Source: Calocera cornea HHB12733
Taxonomy: Eukaryota > Basidiomycota > Dacrymycetes > Dacrymycetales > Dacrymycetaceae
NCBI GenBank assembly: GCA_001632435.1
Contig: KV423961.1
Coordinates: 85,225-149,224 of the forward strand
Direction of reading: 5' to 3'
DNA length: 64,000 bases
Below, one piece after another: positions 53,583-64,000 of this stretch. A program made the translations under genes and the position numbers. The notes beneath the pieces are model-generated. The model did no database searches. It was not told where the DNA came from and saw only the letters and a list, made by a program, of their open reading frames with translations. Positions within the stretch are counted from its first letter, which is position 1. The number at the start of each line of letters is the position of its first letter.

Positions 53583-56500
53583 CTAGTACATGTTAAAGTA
53601 AGACGTGTCACTAGCGCTCAAAAGAAGTGCATGTATCATCTGATCAAACTGCTGCCCATCATCTATGTCCCTGGCAAGAGTGGCAAGGACAGTTCCGTAG
53701 GAAATGGTCAGCTCCGAAAAGCATACTCGAGCTGTGATGAGTGTTTCGGTGTCCTGGTGCGCGGGGTGATGTGTTACATTACAACGCACATTGGGACTGA
53801 GTGAAATCTATGCCAGGCCAGCTGAGACTTGGGAAGAACAAATATCGGGGAGAGACCCTACCTTGATTATAAGGTCGCCCATGTTCTCGTCTCCCAAGCA
53901 AACACGGTTGAGAAGGTGCCGTCGAACGTGTAAACCAGAAGGATGGGAAGCTGGGCCGATATCGTCTGGATCTAGATCCAGGCTAGTATACACCGCTCGA
54001 AGTGCTTCAGATGCTGGTGAGGAGGTACAGAGCGGGTGGCCTTCCCGCAAGAGGTAGCGCCGGAACGAGGTTTGAACATTTTGCCAGTCAGGGTCATCGG
54101 GGCGAGAATGAAGCCACTTTAGTCTATCCTGCAGGTAGGAATCGACGTCGGCAGCAGGGTCTTGCCATACAACCCAAAGAAATGTCTTGAAATCAGGAAA
54201 TGCCTGACGTTCGTAGAACTAGATGATCGATACTAATCAGGAACCAGAATTGGGGGTGATGGGAATGAAATAAACATTGCCTAGACCGAATATATTCCAT
54301 CCCGCGCGGAAAGAATCGAAGAGAGAAGATGTCAAGGTAGCGGGAGATCCGAATAGAAAGGTGTCGGTCAACACTCTCCGCATAGATGTATGTTGATGCC
54401 GAGAGATCTGCCAGGAAGATGCAAGTTTGTATTCAGGAACTGGCTGTGCGAGGGCGTTTAGAATTGTTTCAGTGTCCAGAAAATAGCATCGAGAGCATTG
54501 AGGAACTCACAAGATCAAATTCATCGAGGAACGGCAGAAAGTGGCTTATGGAGTGCTGGGGATCCTGCCGCGACAGCTTCTGAGAATGAGACGGATCGGT
54601 GACGTGGAGGCTGGCAAGGCGATCCCAAGAGCGTAGCATAGTGGATGAAACCGGTGCGAAAGCTCGCATGAAAGAGGGTTGCCGGCATATATCGGCTGCA
54701 ATATCACGTTGCTGAGAACCGGCTACGTAGACGAGAAGAGGAGATAAGTTGAATGGTGGTGTACCGGTGTGGAGAATCCATATTGCGCTGAGAATGCCGA
54801 CACCGCGCCAAAAGAGCTCATGTTCATGGCGGTGGAAATCATCCCTTGGCCGAATAGCGAGATATCCATCCGGGGTTCGGACGGAGCTGTGAGGTAAAAG
54901 TGCGGCATATTGCTGAAGAAGCAGACGGAGTGCTTGTCGCGTTGGACCGGCACCGGCAGTGAGGACACGGCCAGATGACATAGACCCATTCAACGGTAGA
55001 ATACTAGCAAAACAAAGTTAACTATCAAGAGGCCGGGAAAGACGTCCACATGCTTACACCTCAACACGAAAGGTTTCAGGGCAGAGACGAGCCACATATT
55101 GCTGCAAGGCGGATTGAGCTCGCGCAGAGGGGGGCTGAGCTTCGGATTCCGGATAGGCTGCTTTGAGCAGAGTGATCAAAGATGTGGCAAGCTTTAGAGA
55201 CACCATTTGAAACGCCGATTCGGTGTTCGACTGCGTCTGACCGGGGTACACGGGTGCACTGATAACTCTGCAGAACTCGGGGGACGGTGGAGGAACGAGT
55301 CGACGGGCTTCCAAGCTCCACTGAGCACAGCGAGAATGAAAGGCGGCAGACGTATGATCGAGGGGTGCCCATTCTGGTTGAAGGTCAGAGAAGATAGACC
55401 GCAATGAACAGGAGAGAGTGCCGACCGATACTCCCATCATCTTCGTCATCCGTGTGTGGATCAACGCTGAAGCCACCGAATGCGATGGGTGAGGATGATG
55501 CGGATCGGATTGCCTGCGGGGAGGTCAAATCGATGACTTCAATGCTCGGGGAGCGCGTGAGGGTATGCGAGTACTGTAACGTGAGGACAGGGCCTGGGGT
55601 TTCGGGGCCTGGAATAGGAGACGAGGGAAGGGAATGACGGTAGGGAACACCAGACCCCAGTGGCCTCGTAGAGGGCGAGAGGGGTGAGAGGTGCGGCTGA
55701 CTATCTGGAAGCGTGGATGGGGACGCAGGGAGTGGCGATGGTGCAGCCGCTGCTAAGGAAGGCAGCGAAACTGAGGATGAAACGGAAGAGTCAGGCGTGT
55801 GAGTTTGCCTGGATAGGCGAGGCCGAGTCGCCCGAGCAGTTGTGGGTAATTGCGGATCGTGGGGAGGGCTCTGTGAATATGAAGCTGTCAATGAGCGGAG
55901 TGAATTGCAAATGATCGAACCCACCATGCTTAGTGGCCGCCGTTGAGGTATGATCGGTTGGGAATGCTGCAATGCAACTTCTGACGAGTCTTGAACGTGG
56001 TTGGAGGAGTCAAGTGGTGGAACGATGCAGTCCGGTCCCAAGCAAGAATCATCCAGGTGACTAAAGCGAGGATCGCAGTGAGAGAGTCGGTGGAGAGCAA
56101 TGCGGACAAAGCACCGGTGCAGACCAGGCGATCGAGGGTAGTTAGGTGGAAGGTGACCAGCAAGTCCACCATACCGTGGAACTAGAGGGAGATAGAAACG
56201 GTCAGCACTGGACAATGGAAGCCGGTAAACGTGCGTACCAACGAAGGCGAGTACGTCCTTGCGATAGCTCTGTAACGGATTGTTCCAATTTCGGTAGCGA
56301 TCCCTTAATTGTGGAAGAATGGCGGTCTCCGCACTTATAGGTGACTGCAGTGGCCCGTATGGCCCTGGAATACCTCGTGATGCGCGGCCGGGTATGACGA
56401 AGTCGAAAAGGTAGGAATCTGAAAGACGAGGAGCGGAAACGGAAGGAGTGGCAAGTTCTTCAGTGGGCGATTCATGATGGGCAGGGAAGTAGAGGTGATG

Positions 56501-57291
56501 TGCTTCCAAATGCGCTCGAAGATGGGAATCGAGCTCTTCAAACAGGGCAGGAGGTGGGAGATGAAGATGAAGATCGTAGAGCAAGTTGAGTTCTCGAAAG
56601 TGATTGACAAGCTCCGTCAGTTCTGATTTTTTGAGGCCGCCGTAAGGCCGGAAACCATCGAGGTCCGTGAAGGGAAACACAACGTCTATACCCGCCAGCT
56701 GACCAGTGGTCAGCGTCACAGAGGAAGGGAGTTGACGAAAGTGCTCACGGGACAAGGAAGAACAACAATAGTTGCGCTGGAGTGTCCAGTAGTACTCCTC
56801 GATTGTGCGGTTCGGATAGTGACTGGGGGAGGTGGAGCCGCAGAGCTGGCGTCGGGGCCCAGAGGCTGGAAGCCATGGGTGACAGTTGTTTCCTGTCGGT
56901 GAACCTGTTGAGCTGCTGCACCACGCCGGTTAGGGTGAGCACCTCGCGACCTTGATGAAGGTGTGGATGGATCACGGAGATGGCGGGCAGAAGCGGCAAG
57001 TCGAGTTGAGTTCACAGTAGTATCATCCGCAGTTTGCAGACGCTCCAGGAAAGGTACAGCTCCGATGCGGAGGCCAGGGAGCGACGCCAGTGTATCCAGA
57101 GGACGGAAGACAGGGCGAAGTGCTGGAGAGCGGCGTAGTCCAGAGGGCGTGTGAGGACTCGGGGTGAGATGCTCTGTGGTGCTCGGCGTTCTGGTCAATG
57201 ATGTGGACGTATGAGGCAAAGGCGGCAAAGGATTGATGGATTGGCTAGACGTCGCCGTCGTTGCGGGGATAGGCGTTGGGAAATGAAGCAT
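53583..57291 (-). CDS. HECT-type ubiquitin ligase-like protein (exon model partial)
   Basis: On minus, the coding order is: a Pro/Ser-rich N-terminal part (57291 to about 56890, uncertain); a long exon of about 56890-55390 containing NRTIEEYYWTLQRNYC, DVVFPFTDLDGFRPYGG and an SIM-like SIEVIDLTS; a middle part 55350-55054 (VSLKLATSLITLLKAAYPES); then a HECT-like domain. HECT landmarks are GAGPTRQALRLLLQQY (family GGGPxRxFLRLL), HELFWRGVGILSAIWILHTGTPPFNLSPLLV (N-lobe helices; 54990-54490), DDPDWQNVQTSFRRYLL with HLLNRVCLGDENM (54130-53870), and the final exon with ITARVCFSELTIS, which carries the catalytic-cysteine pattern T-x-x-C-F-x-x-L, ending YFNMY near 53583. It should transfer ubiquitin through that Cys. 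The plan resembles G2E3-like HECT proteins that are multicopy in fish. Exon joins around 55320-55440 and 53757-53867 are tentative. Confidence 0.65.
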
Positions 57292-58663
57292 GTATGAGAT
57301 ATTGCAAACAGCCGAGCTGTTGAGCTTGTTCTCGCAGAGTGTGTGATTATTCCAATCGGATGCTCTCTGCCGAATAATTAATTACAGCTGAATAGCAAGA
57401 AGAGTGGTAATAAAGACTGACGCTGAAGAAGAGCGGGCAAGTAGAGCGGGCGGAGCGAAAACGGGCAGGCCGGGGTTGGTAATGCTGCTGAAGAGAACAA
57501 CCACAGAAACACCTTGTGGTGAGCTCGAAGAACTCCGGTTCCGGTAGAGACTGTTGTATGAAGTTTAAGAAGAAAAGTTAGTAAGCGAGGGAGGCAGACG
57601 AAATGCGCACATGATAGAGAAATTGTTCGCACTCGCCGCACTGCATGCAGGAGAGCGGGAGGGGGGGCGAGGTAGTCATACTGCGACAGTGTCACTACGA
57701 AATGGGGAAGAATGTAAACCACTGAGGAGGTTGGGGAGGAGGGACGAGGAGGGACGGGATAGAGGGAGTATAGCGACGGGACGAGGAGCCTGGCGAGAAG
57801 CGTAAACATACACAACACACGGCGCGATAAGCAGATAGATGCTTCTTAAGCGGATCAAGGACGCAGAAACGGCTGTTCCCGTGTTATATCGGGCGCAAAA
57901 GCCCTGAGAAGCAGTGTGGTAGAAAGATGATTTGATAGAAGACACCGGAGTGATGGAAGGGGTGGGTCCGGTGATGGCATCAATGGTGACGCTGGGAAGC
58001 CTGGAAACGGGACCCCATAAGACGTGATCGAGCTCTGCTGGGCAATGCAGGACGAGCCTTGGATTACGCGTACGTGCGGAGCATGGGAAGCACAAACCTA
58101 AGGAAGAGAATGACGTGGGCAGGCAGGGGCGTGCTAAAGAGGCTAAGACGGCCCTGATATGGTGATAGGGCGAAAGCGGGGTAGCCGGAATTTGATGATA
58201 TTGAAGAACGCATGCTAAATGGAAGGCATGGTAAGACTCGCGGGGGAAAGTGCGGGGAAAGAGGATGCGGAGCATGCCAGACGAAGGGTGAACGCGGGAT
58301 ACGGGAGAAGTGCGGGTACGATGCGGGCCGATAGGCGTCCAGGACTGGAAAGCGGAAGTAATAGTGGGGGCGGAAGCAGGAAGGCGGAATTTGAAATAGA
58401 CATATATGGTTTTGTCCCATATTTCACGTCGTAACGCGTTCCATACATCCCGAAACACGAGTGGGCCCTAGCCTCGGTCCCCAAAGCCTCCGGGGACCTC
58501 CTGATCACGAAATTGCTAACGGTAACGCGGAACTGGTCGGGCGTGGCAGCAATGCTACTGCACGGGCCGCGCAGAGCGGTCGGTCAACCGTCGGTGTCTC
58601 TGAAGTGACCCGCCGAATATTGCATGGTGGTAGCGTCCTGCACGTGATCTTACTTCGGACCCC
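57292..58663. other. Interval upstream of the HECT-like gene, no certain gene
   Basis: A 260-codon frame lies on minus at 57676-58458 (LFPRTFPRESYHAFHLACVLQYHQ and a Cys-rich middle), with no recognised domain. Parts could be 5' exons or UTR of the HECT-like gene. The + strand over 58219-58440 is purine-rich and not coding-like. Confidence 0.35.
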
Positions 58664-58670
58664 TATAAAG
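58641..58670 (+). promoter_or_regulatory. CACGTG box and TATA box of the secreted-protein gene
   Basis: CACGTG at 58641-58646 and TATAAAG at 58664-58670 lie 190 and 170 bp before the ATG at 58837. This is a textbook fungal TATA promoter arrangement, unlike the housekeeping genes at the left, and suggests regulated expression. Confidence 0.6.
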
Positions 58671-58836
58671 ATGCAGTTTAGAACTGGCATAGGACCTCAC
58701 TGCAGTGCCGGACACTCTCTCACTACCCAATTCGACGTCTCCCCCTTCCCGTTCTACCCAGTTTCACAGCACTACAACCTGCCGGTCAGGACGCGCCTTC
58801 TCATCACCAGCTGTCAAGATTACGGCTTACGACACG

Positions 58837-60066
58837 ATGTTCTTCAAAACCACTTCCGCCGCGGTCGGTCTCCTTCTACTCGGTGCAGCGTGCTCGCTGC
58901 CTGTCGATCGGTGTTCCCACCCTGAGTGGGAAGGTTTTTCCAAGGAATGTAAGGGACTCCAAGGGCTGCACTCTCGGGCGCTCACCCTGGACCCCCGGTC
59001 CTGCTCACTCGCTGGCCCGGCCGTTGAACTCAAGACCAACCTGAAGCTCGTCAAGGTCCTCAACATCCCGCCGGCCGCTGAGGGATCTATTCACGATCGC
59101 TCCCTTGATGACGAGGACATCGAACTCCATGGCCGGTCCTTCGACGAAGATGAGGAGACCGATTTGGAGAGCCGTGCAAAACGTCCGAAAGGTGCAAAAC
59201 GTCCGAAATCTCAAGCCGGGCCGAGCAACTACAATCAACCAAGCGCCAACCAGGCCTCGAATCATGGCCCTACAGGGGACACGCACCACTCCGCCACGCC
59301 GCCGCATCCGTACAGCAATGCTGCGCTGTCAAACCCCCAAATGGCAAACCTACAGCAGCCATTCGGTCAAGGATACCATTCAACGAGCACCCATAGCTCG
59401 GGTCATGGCGCCTCGCCGCCGCATCCGTACAGCAATGCTGCGCTGTCAAACCCCCAAATGGCAAACCTACAGCAGCCATTCGGTCAAGGATACCATTCAA
59501 CGAGCACCCATAGCTCGGGTCATGGCACTATGGGGAGCACAGGTCACTCTGAGACTGGTTCACCTGGCCATGTTTGGCAGCGCCCCCACCCCTTCAGCTC
59601 TGCTGCTTTGGCGACGACCCGCTCCCATCCCGATGGGCAGCCCTCCAGCCATGGCTCTCAAGCAGCCTCCCACTCCCACGCGGAGTCCTTGGGGCATAGC
59701 TCTGGATTAACTTATGGCTCCTACGCGCCGTCCTACGGGCATGCCTCTCATCCGAGCGATCACTCCTCGTCGTCGGCGCGCTCCCACCCGCTATCCAGTG
59801 AACACTCCTCAGGCGTTAGCTCTCTAGTGAGGGGCTACGCCAATGCGTCACCCGATCACCACAGCGTATCTGCTTGGGCCAGCTCCCAGGTCTCACATAA
59901 CTCCTACGGCCAAGCGTCTTTGGACCCGGCCAACTCCGTACCCAGTGGGCAGTCCTCATCTGGAGGCTCCGAGCGCTGGAGCTCTAATGGGGGTGAGCAC
60001 TCCTTCGGCTATGGGAGCTCACAGTCCCAGCACAGCACAGCGTCCAGCAGCCATGACTCTCAATGA
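58837..60066 (+). CDS. Secreted Ser/His/Gly-rich protein with exact tandem repeat
   Basis: A single open exon of 409 residues from the ATG at 58837 (the frame is open upstream but has no better start). The N-terminus FFKTTSAAVGLLLLGAACS is a signal peptide, with cleavage likely near residue 19-22. Residues 25-60 carry three or four Cys. An acidic part (SLDDEDIELHGRSFDEDEE) leads to basic RAKRPKGAKRPK, where KR dipeptides might be cut by a kexin protease. Beyond residue 150 the chain is Ser/His/Gly/Pro/Tyr-rich and contains two 39-residue repeats identical at DNA level. Low complexity, no known fold: a cell-wall or extracellular matrix role is possible but not shown. Confidence 0.7.
   Translation: MFFKTTSAAVGLLLLGAACSLPVDRCSHPEWEGFSKECKGLQGLHSRALTLDPRSCSLAGPAVELKTNLKLVKVLNIPPAAEGSIHDRSLDDEDIELHGRSFDEDEETDLESRAKRPKGAKRPKSQAGPSNYNQPSANQASNHGPTGDTHHSATPPHPYSNAALSNPQMANLQQPFGQGYHSTSTHSSGHGASPPHPYSNAALSNPQMANLQQPFGQGYHSTSTHSSGHGTMGSTGHSETGSPGHVWQRPHPFSSAALATTRSHPDGQPSSHGSQAASHSHAESLGHSSGLTYGSYAPSYGHASHPSDHSSSSARSHPLSSEHSSGVSSLVRGYANASPDHHSVSAWASSQVSHNSYGQASLDPANSVPSGQSSSGGSERWSSNGGEHSFGYGSSQSQHSTASSSHDSQ
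59297..59530 (+). repeat. 117-bp perfect tandem duplication within the secreted-protein gene
   Basis: Copies at 59297-59413 and 59414-59530 share the run from CGCCGCCGCATCCGTACAGC through the end of each unit without visible change, keeping frame (39 codons). Identity at silent sites points to a very recent duplication. Confidence 0.92.
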
Positions 60067-61267
60067 GAGGAGCGACTCGTCCTCAGGCCACAGCACCCGT
60101 TCACCACCGAGCTTGCAGCGGCCGAACCACCGCCGCAGGTTGGGCGATGAGGACTTCGATCTTGAGGTAAAGTTTATATGGGGATGGGGGCCAGCATAGG
60201 AGGAATATGCAGCAAGCTTATGTAGTGCCATACAGTACAGTAGAGCAGCTCATCAAGGATGTCACGACTCGCAATTACAGTTGATCCTTTAAGGCAGTGT
60301 CGTGTGGTGGACGCAATCTTGCGTCCAGAGCACAAATAATCAAGTAAAAGTGCACTGAGGCGATCTCGAACGGAGTTGTTAGAAGTGGTGGCACGAATGA
60401 AGATTGGGATTGGCCAGGATGCACGTCCTAGGCTGGAACTGTACAGTACCTAGCAAGACGCGCATCGCGCCCCTCTCGGCCTTGCAGGCCAACACAATTT
60501 GGGCGAGCTCAGTCAGTGCGTATTGGGTCAGGACCCCTCCTCCGTCTCCAGTCCACACAAGATGGTGTAGTTCTATGTCCGCCATGAGTATTGATTTGGT
60601 TTACCGGTCGTGAGCGGGGTGAAGGAACATATCCGGGTTGGCGAAGTGCAAACTCGCGGGAAAAGTTGACACGCGCTAACCACCGATTCTACACCCTCTC
60701 TGACGCCCACCCTAGTCCCTCCACAACTCCGCTGGATCGGATTGCAAGGTGCTTGCGCCCACGTACGTCTCTGTTGCTTGGCCTCGCCTCCTGAATGCTG
60801 GGGGGGTCGACTATGTGTTGTTCATGCCAGGGAGGGCGCGAAAATCGAGCTGAGTGTGTACAACTCGGAGGGCGTTAGGTCTTTGTTTGTTTCACTCCAT
60901 GGAGTGAGCGGCCTCAGCTGTAAAGCAAGTGTGACGAGGCTTCATGATTGCAAGTCACTAGGCGTCCAGGGGCATTTTGAACCGTCCACGCACAAGCCTG
61001 TTGAAAAGGAGCAAGTGCTAGGAACGCGTCCAAGGCAATCCATCCCTAGTTGGCGTTTTGCGTACCTGTCAAGTACTATACAGATTCCCTCATGTGATGA
61101 GCAATCCTCGATGTCCCGTGCATGGTCCATGCAGTCTCCCCACAGGGTGATTCGACAGTTAACCGTAAGGGCCGGTACTTGTACAGTTCTGTCCAGTAAG
61201 AGACACGTTTCATGGTCCCGAAATACGAGCCACGCTCGCTTCATCCCTTAACCCAGGCCACCGTACG
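60067..61267. other. Intergenic, with one degenerate GTTT-family motif
   Basis: No gene is supported. A 68-codon minus frame at 60379-60585 begins MADIELHHLVWTGDGG but has no known motif. A CCAGTAAGAGACACGTTTC stretch at 61193-61211 resembles the bipartite family (compare CCAGTAAGACAGTTT at 24.9 kb). Confidence 0.35.
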
Positions 61268-61431
61268 TGTTGAGCGCAGGTTATGGTAAGAGTCAAGATA
61301 CGTGAATTGGCAAAACAGACGCGTCGTGCTACGGACATAGGGTGAGTGGCTGTGCGTACTACCCGTCTGAGGGGCAGTCAGCACAGCCTCTGGGGCAGTC
61401 TTGTGGCCTCGCTCCGTTGTCTATACTAACA
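61268..61431 (-). mobile_element. 3' LTR of the copia element (about 164 bp)
   Basis: On minus, directly after the polyprotein stop, comes a purine-rich tract (TTGAGGGGGAG, 61432-61442), then TGTTAGTATAG..., and the stretch ends ...GCTCAACA at 61268. TG...CA ends with a TGTT/AACA inverted repeat right after a polypurine tract fit an LTR. The 5' LTR is outside the window, so the exact 5'-3' match and the target duplication (candidate GTACG at 61263-61267) cannot be tested here. Confidence 0.65.
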
Positions 61432-61438
61432 CTCCCCC

Positions 61439-64000
61439 TCAAGGCTGCACCAGTCCAAGGTCTAGGGCAAAACCTTTGAACTTGTGCCTGCTAAGAGCTT
61501 TGGTTAACACATCAGCAACCATTTCAGAAGTAGGACAATATTGAAGAGTGAGAGTCTTGTCTTCAACTTTATCCCGGATAAAGTGATGTTGAATATCAAT
61601 GTGCTTCGTCCTTGCATGGAATTGCTGGTCTTGAGAGAGTGCAATAGCCGCTTGGTTGTCACAGTAAAGAGTGGAAGGATTGGTCTGTTGAAAACCAAGG
61701 TCGGATAATAATTGTCGGAGCCAAACCAGTTGGCGTGTGGCGACGTTTGCTGCAGTGTATTCTGCTTCACAGGTGGAAAGAGCAGTGAGAGTCTGCTTCT
61801 TAGACATCCAGCAGATAGCACCACCAGCTAAGAGAAACACATTTCCAGATATGGATTTGCGGTCCACGGGATTGGATCCCCAATCGGCATCCGTGAATCC
61901 CACAAATGTGGTTCCAAAGTCGCTTGGTCCTCCATATACAAGAGAGTAGTGCCGGGTACCAGAGAGATAGCGCATCACATGTTTGATAGCAGTCCAGTGT
62001 GTAGTTGAGGGATTGGCAGTGAACTGGCTGAGTGTCTGAACAGCGTATGCGATGTCTGGTCTTGTTCCAATGGCCGCATACATGAGAGATCCAATAGCCA
62101 CTGCATATTGATGTTGGTCAACTGCTGTGCTTGTGTTCTTCTCGAGTTTGACGTTCACGTCAAGCGGGGTTGAAACAGGATTGGCGTTTTCCATCCGGAA
62201 GCGCTTCAGTATTGTGTCAATATAGCTGCTTTGGGATAGAGCTGTACTCCCATCGGGATTGTGGGTTATCCTGATGCCCACAATATAGCGTGGTATGCCC
62301 AAGTCTTTTACATTGAACTCTTGTTTCAATGCTTCTTTCACTTTGGTCATCTCACGCATGTCACTTGTTGCAATGAGAAAGTCGTCGACCCATACAGTGA
62401 GGATGGCAAGTCGTTGTCCAATTCTTCGGACATAGACGCATGATTCCACTTCAGATCTGTGGAAGCCAAGTCTGGTGAGAGTGTCGTGCAGCTTCTTGTT
62501 CCAGATGCGTCCAGCTTGCTTCAGCCCATATAAGCCTTTCTTGAGTAGGTAGACCCGGTTTGTCCCATCATCATAGCCTGGTGCTTGACGCATGTAGATC
62601 TCTTCATCCAGGTCTCCATTGAGGTATGCTCCGGTAACATCCATCTGTCCCAGATGCAGTTTCTGTTGCGTGGCTAGCGCAATGATTGTGCGAAGTGATT
62701 CCAGTCGCATCACTGGTGCATATGTCTGAACATAGTCGATGCCGGGTTTCTGCGCAAATCCTTGAGCTACAAGTCTTCCCTTGTGCTTGATCACTTTGCC
62801 ATGTTCATCATACTTGCGTGCAAAGACCCATCGGCAGCCAATTGCTTTCCGGTCTGCTGGAAGCTCTGCCATGGTCCACGTTCCCTTTGCTTCGAGTTGG
62901 TTCATCTCCTCGTCAATGGCTTTCTTCCATTCCAGCCACTCTGGTGTGTCCTTTGCTTCCTCTATTGTGCTTGGCACATTGCCCTCTGCAGCCATGAAGC
63001 AGTACTCCGGTGCATCATCAATGTGTTGCGCCTGGTTGCTTTGGTTCTGTCTGGGGCGGTAGCCAGCCATGGTGCGATAATCCACTTCACGTCGAGTGGT
63101 TCTCACTGGTCGAGTGGTTGGCTCTGGAGCAGGTTCAGGTGAGTTGGCACGGGTGCTAGCCGGAGGTGTTGTGAGCGGAGATTGCAGGTCGGGTGTTTCC
63201 TTGGAACTCTCTTCCGGGATCACCATGCTTTTCACCGTGGTTGGCGGAATAGTGACTCCCCCTGTCTCCCCCTCAAGCTGCAGATTCCGCAAGAGTGTGT
63301 TCTTGTTGGTGTGTTCTGCAGTGGGTAACTGTGGGTGACTGTCCGCAAAGATGTAGTTGCGTGACGTCTTCAGTTGATTGGTCTTCTTGTCATAGTACTT
63401 GATTGCCTTTGGTCCGTCAACAAAGCCCACAAAGATGTGTAAGTGTGACTTTGGTGCTAGCTTGGAGCGATCCACCCCTTGTTGCAGTATCCACACATCA
63501 CTCCCAAACTCTCGGAGGTGTGAGACATCTGCTTTCTTGCTGGTCCATGCTTCATGCGGGGTCTTTCCTTTCAGGGCACTGGTTGGGCTCCTGTTCCGGA
63601 TGTATGCTGCATATGCAACTGCCTCAGCCCATAGGGCTGTAGGTAGCTTCTTCGCAATGAGCATTGCTCGTGCAAGTTCAATGAGGGTGCGGTTGAATCG
63701 CTCTGCTATGCCGTTCTGTTGTGGCGAGTACGGTGCTGTGGTCTGGAGCTCGATGCCTTGGCTATGGAGCCAGTTCTTCACAGTCTTGTTGATGTATTCA
63801 CGTCCATTGTCACAGTGTAGCTTCTTTGGCCGCATGTCATGCTGGCGCTCGAGCCATGTCAGGTATGTGCGAACGTGAGCTTCGGTCTGCGACTTGTCTC
63901 TCATAAAGAGGACGGTTGTCCGCCGGGTTGCATCATCCGTGAATGAGATGTAGTAGCGTGAGTTTCCCAGTGACGGGATTCGAGCAGGTCCCCACACATC
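61439..64000 (-). CDS. pol: Ty1/copia polyprotein: integrase, reverse transcriptase, RNase H (5' truncated by window)
   Basis: The minus frame runs open from the window edge to 61439, more than 850 residues without a stop or shift. The integrase core has SFTDDATRRTTVLF, LHCDNGREYINK and the YSPQQNGIAERFNRTL block. A Ser/Pro-rich linker follows, then the copia reverse transcriptase (GCRWVFARKYDEHG, LVAQGFAQKPGIDY, QMDVTGAYLNGDL, LKKGLYGLKQAGRIW, WVDDFLIATSD) and RNase H (GFTDADWGSNPVDRKS, STCEAEYTA, KHIDIQHHFIRD). Catalytic residues look intact, so the copy is young and may be active. It reverse-transcribes and integrates its own RNA. Gag and protease lie beyond the edge. Confidence 0.95.
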   Translation of the reverse strand, partial: DVWGPARIPSLGNSRYYISFTDDATRRTTVLFMRDKSQTEAHVRTYLTWLERQHDMRPKKLHCDNGREYINKTVKNWLHSQGIELQTTAPYSPQQNGIAERFNRTLIELARAMLIAKKLPTALWAEAVAYAAYIRNRSPTSALKGKTPHEAWTSKKADVSHLREFGSDVWILQQGVDRSKLAPKSHLHIFVGFVDGPKAIKYYDKKTNQLKTSRNYIFADSHPQLPTAEHTNKNTLLRNLQLEGETGGVTIPPTTVKSMVIPEESSKETPDLQSPLTTPPASTRANSPEPAPEPTTRPVRTTRREVDYRTMAGYRPRQNQSNQAQHIDDAPEYCFMAAEGNVPSTIEEAKDTPEWLEWKKAIDEEMNQLEAKGTWTMAELPADRKAIGCRWVFARKYDEHGKVIKHKGRLVAQGFAQKPGIDYVQTYAPVMRLESLRTIIALATQQKLHLGQMDVTGAYLNGDLDEEIYMRQAPGYDDGTNRVYLLKKGLYGLKQAGRIWNKKLHDTLTRLGFHRSEVESCVYVRRIGQRLAILTVWVDDFLIATSDMREMTKVKEALKQEFNVKDLGIPRYIVGIRITHNPDGSTALSQSSYIDTILKRFRMENANPVSTPLDVNVKLEKNTSTAVDQHQYAVAIGSLMYAAIGTRPDIAYAVQTLSQFTANPSTTHWTAIKHVMRYLSGTRHYSLVYGGPSDFGTTFVGFTDADWGSNPVDRKSISGNVFLLAGGAICWMSKKQTLTALSTCEAEYTAANVATRQLVWLRQLLSDLGFQQTNPSTLYCDNQAAIALSQDQQFHARTKHIDIQHHFIRDKVEDKTLTLQYCPTSEMVADVLTKALSRHKFKGFALDLGLVQP

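Noticed and set aside
60379..60585. Small minus ORF beginning MADIELHHLVWTGDGG
   Set aside because: Too short, no homology that I recognise and no promoter context; left unannotated as a gene.

Overview
The window is nuclear DNA of a filamentous basidiomycete, most likely an Agaricomycete. The main reasons are many short GT-AG introns of about 45-85 nt in nearly every gene, compact divergent housekeeping gene pairs, a Ty1/copia element, F-box-like genes, and a gene that looks like the basidiomycete DUF6532 group. I worked from sequence alone. Families were recognised by motif, and exon joins were chosen by reading frame and GT-AG borders.

Layout. Bases 1-17200 are a conserved, GC-rich housekeeping block: the 3' end of a monocarboxylate-permease-like MFS gene; a TCAB1/WRAP53-like WD40 protein divergent from the NatC catalytic subunit NAA30; MsrA divergent from the exosome nuclease DIS3/RRP44; a SNF2 ATPase carrying a C-terminal PHD region; a MARVEL-like membrane protein; and a GNAT acetyltransferase. 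From 17200 onward the window is an accessory, repeat-rich island: a 502-bp Mutator-type MITE with a perfect 10-bp target duplication; a DDE integrase gene followed by an ORF with three in-frame stops; two convergent F-box-like genes; two divergent gene pairs, each a tail-anchored-looking membrane protein beside a disordered protein; and a roughly 10-kb segment bounded by 0.93-kb inverted repeats that holds an unknown gene and a PIF1-type helicase. These are followed by a DUF6532-like gene, a candidate Rec114-like meiotic gene, an assembly gap inside a tandem repeat, a HECT-type ubiquitin-ligase gene, a secreted Ser/His-rich protein, and a copia polyprotein with its 3' LTR running off the right edge.

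The most unusual signals are two helically phased repeat families scattered through the island. One is arrays of GTATA at exactly 10-bp spacing (four loci). The other is a bipartite motif of two GTTT cores 20 bp apart (15 pairs: 13 at exactly 20 bp and two at 19 bp). The second family is + oriented at 24.7 and 37.9 kb and - oriented at 46.7, 47.6, 52.4 and 53.2 kb, which is the layout expected of protein-binding repeats at the ends of large mobile segments. Genes of the housekeeping block act in RNA decay (DIS3), telomerase/scaRNA handling (WRAP53), protein N-acetylation (NAA30), oxidative repair (MsrA) and chromatin (SNF2-PHD). The island genes are selfish-element, ubiquitin-pathway, helicase and lineage-specific genes.
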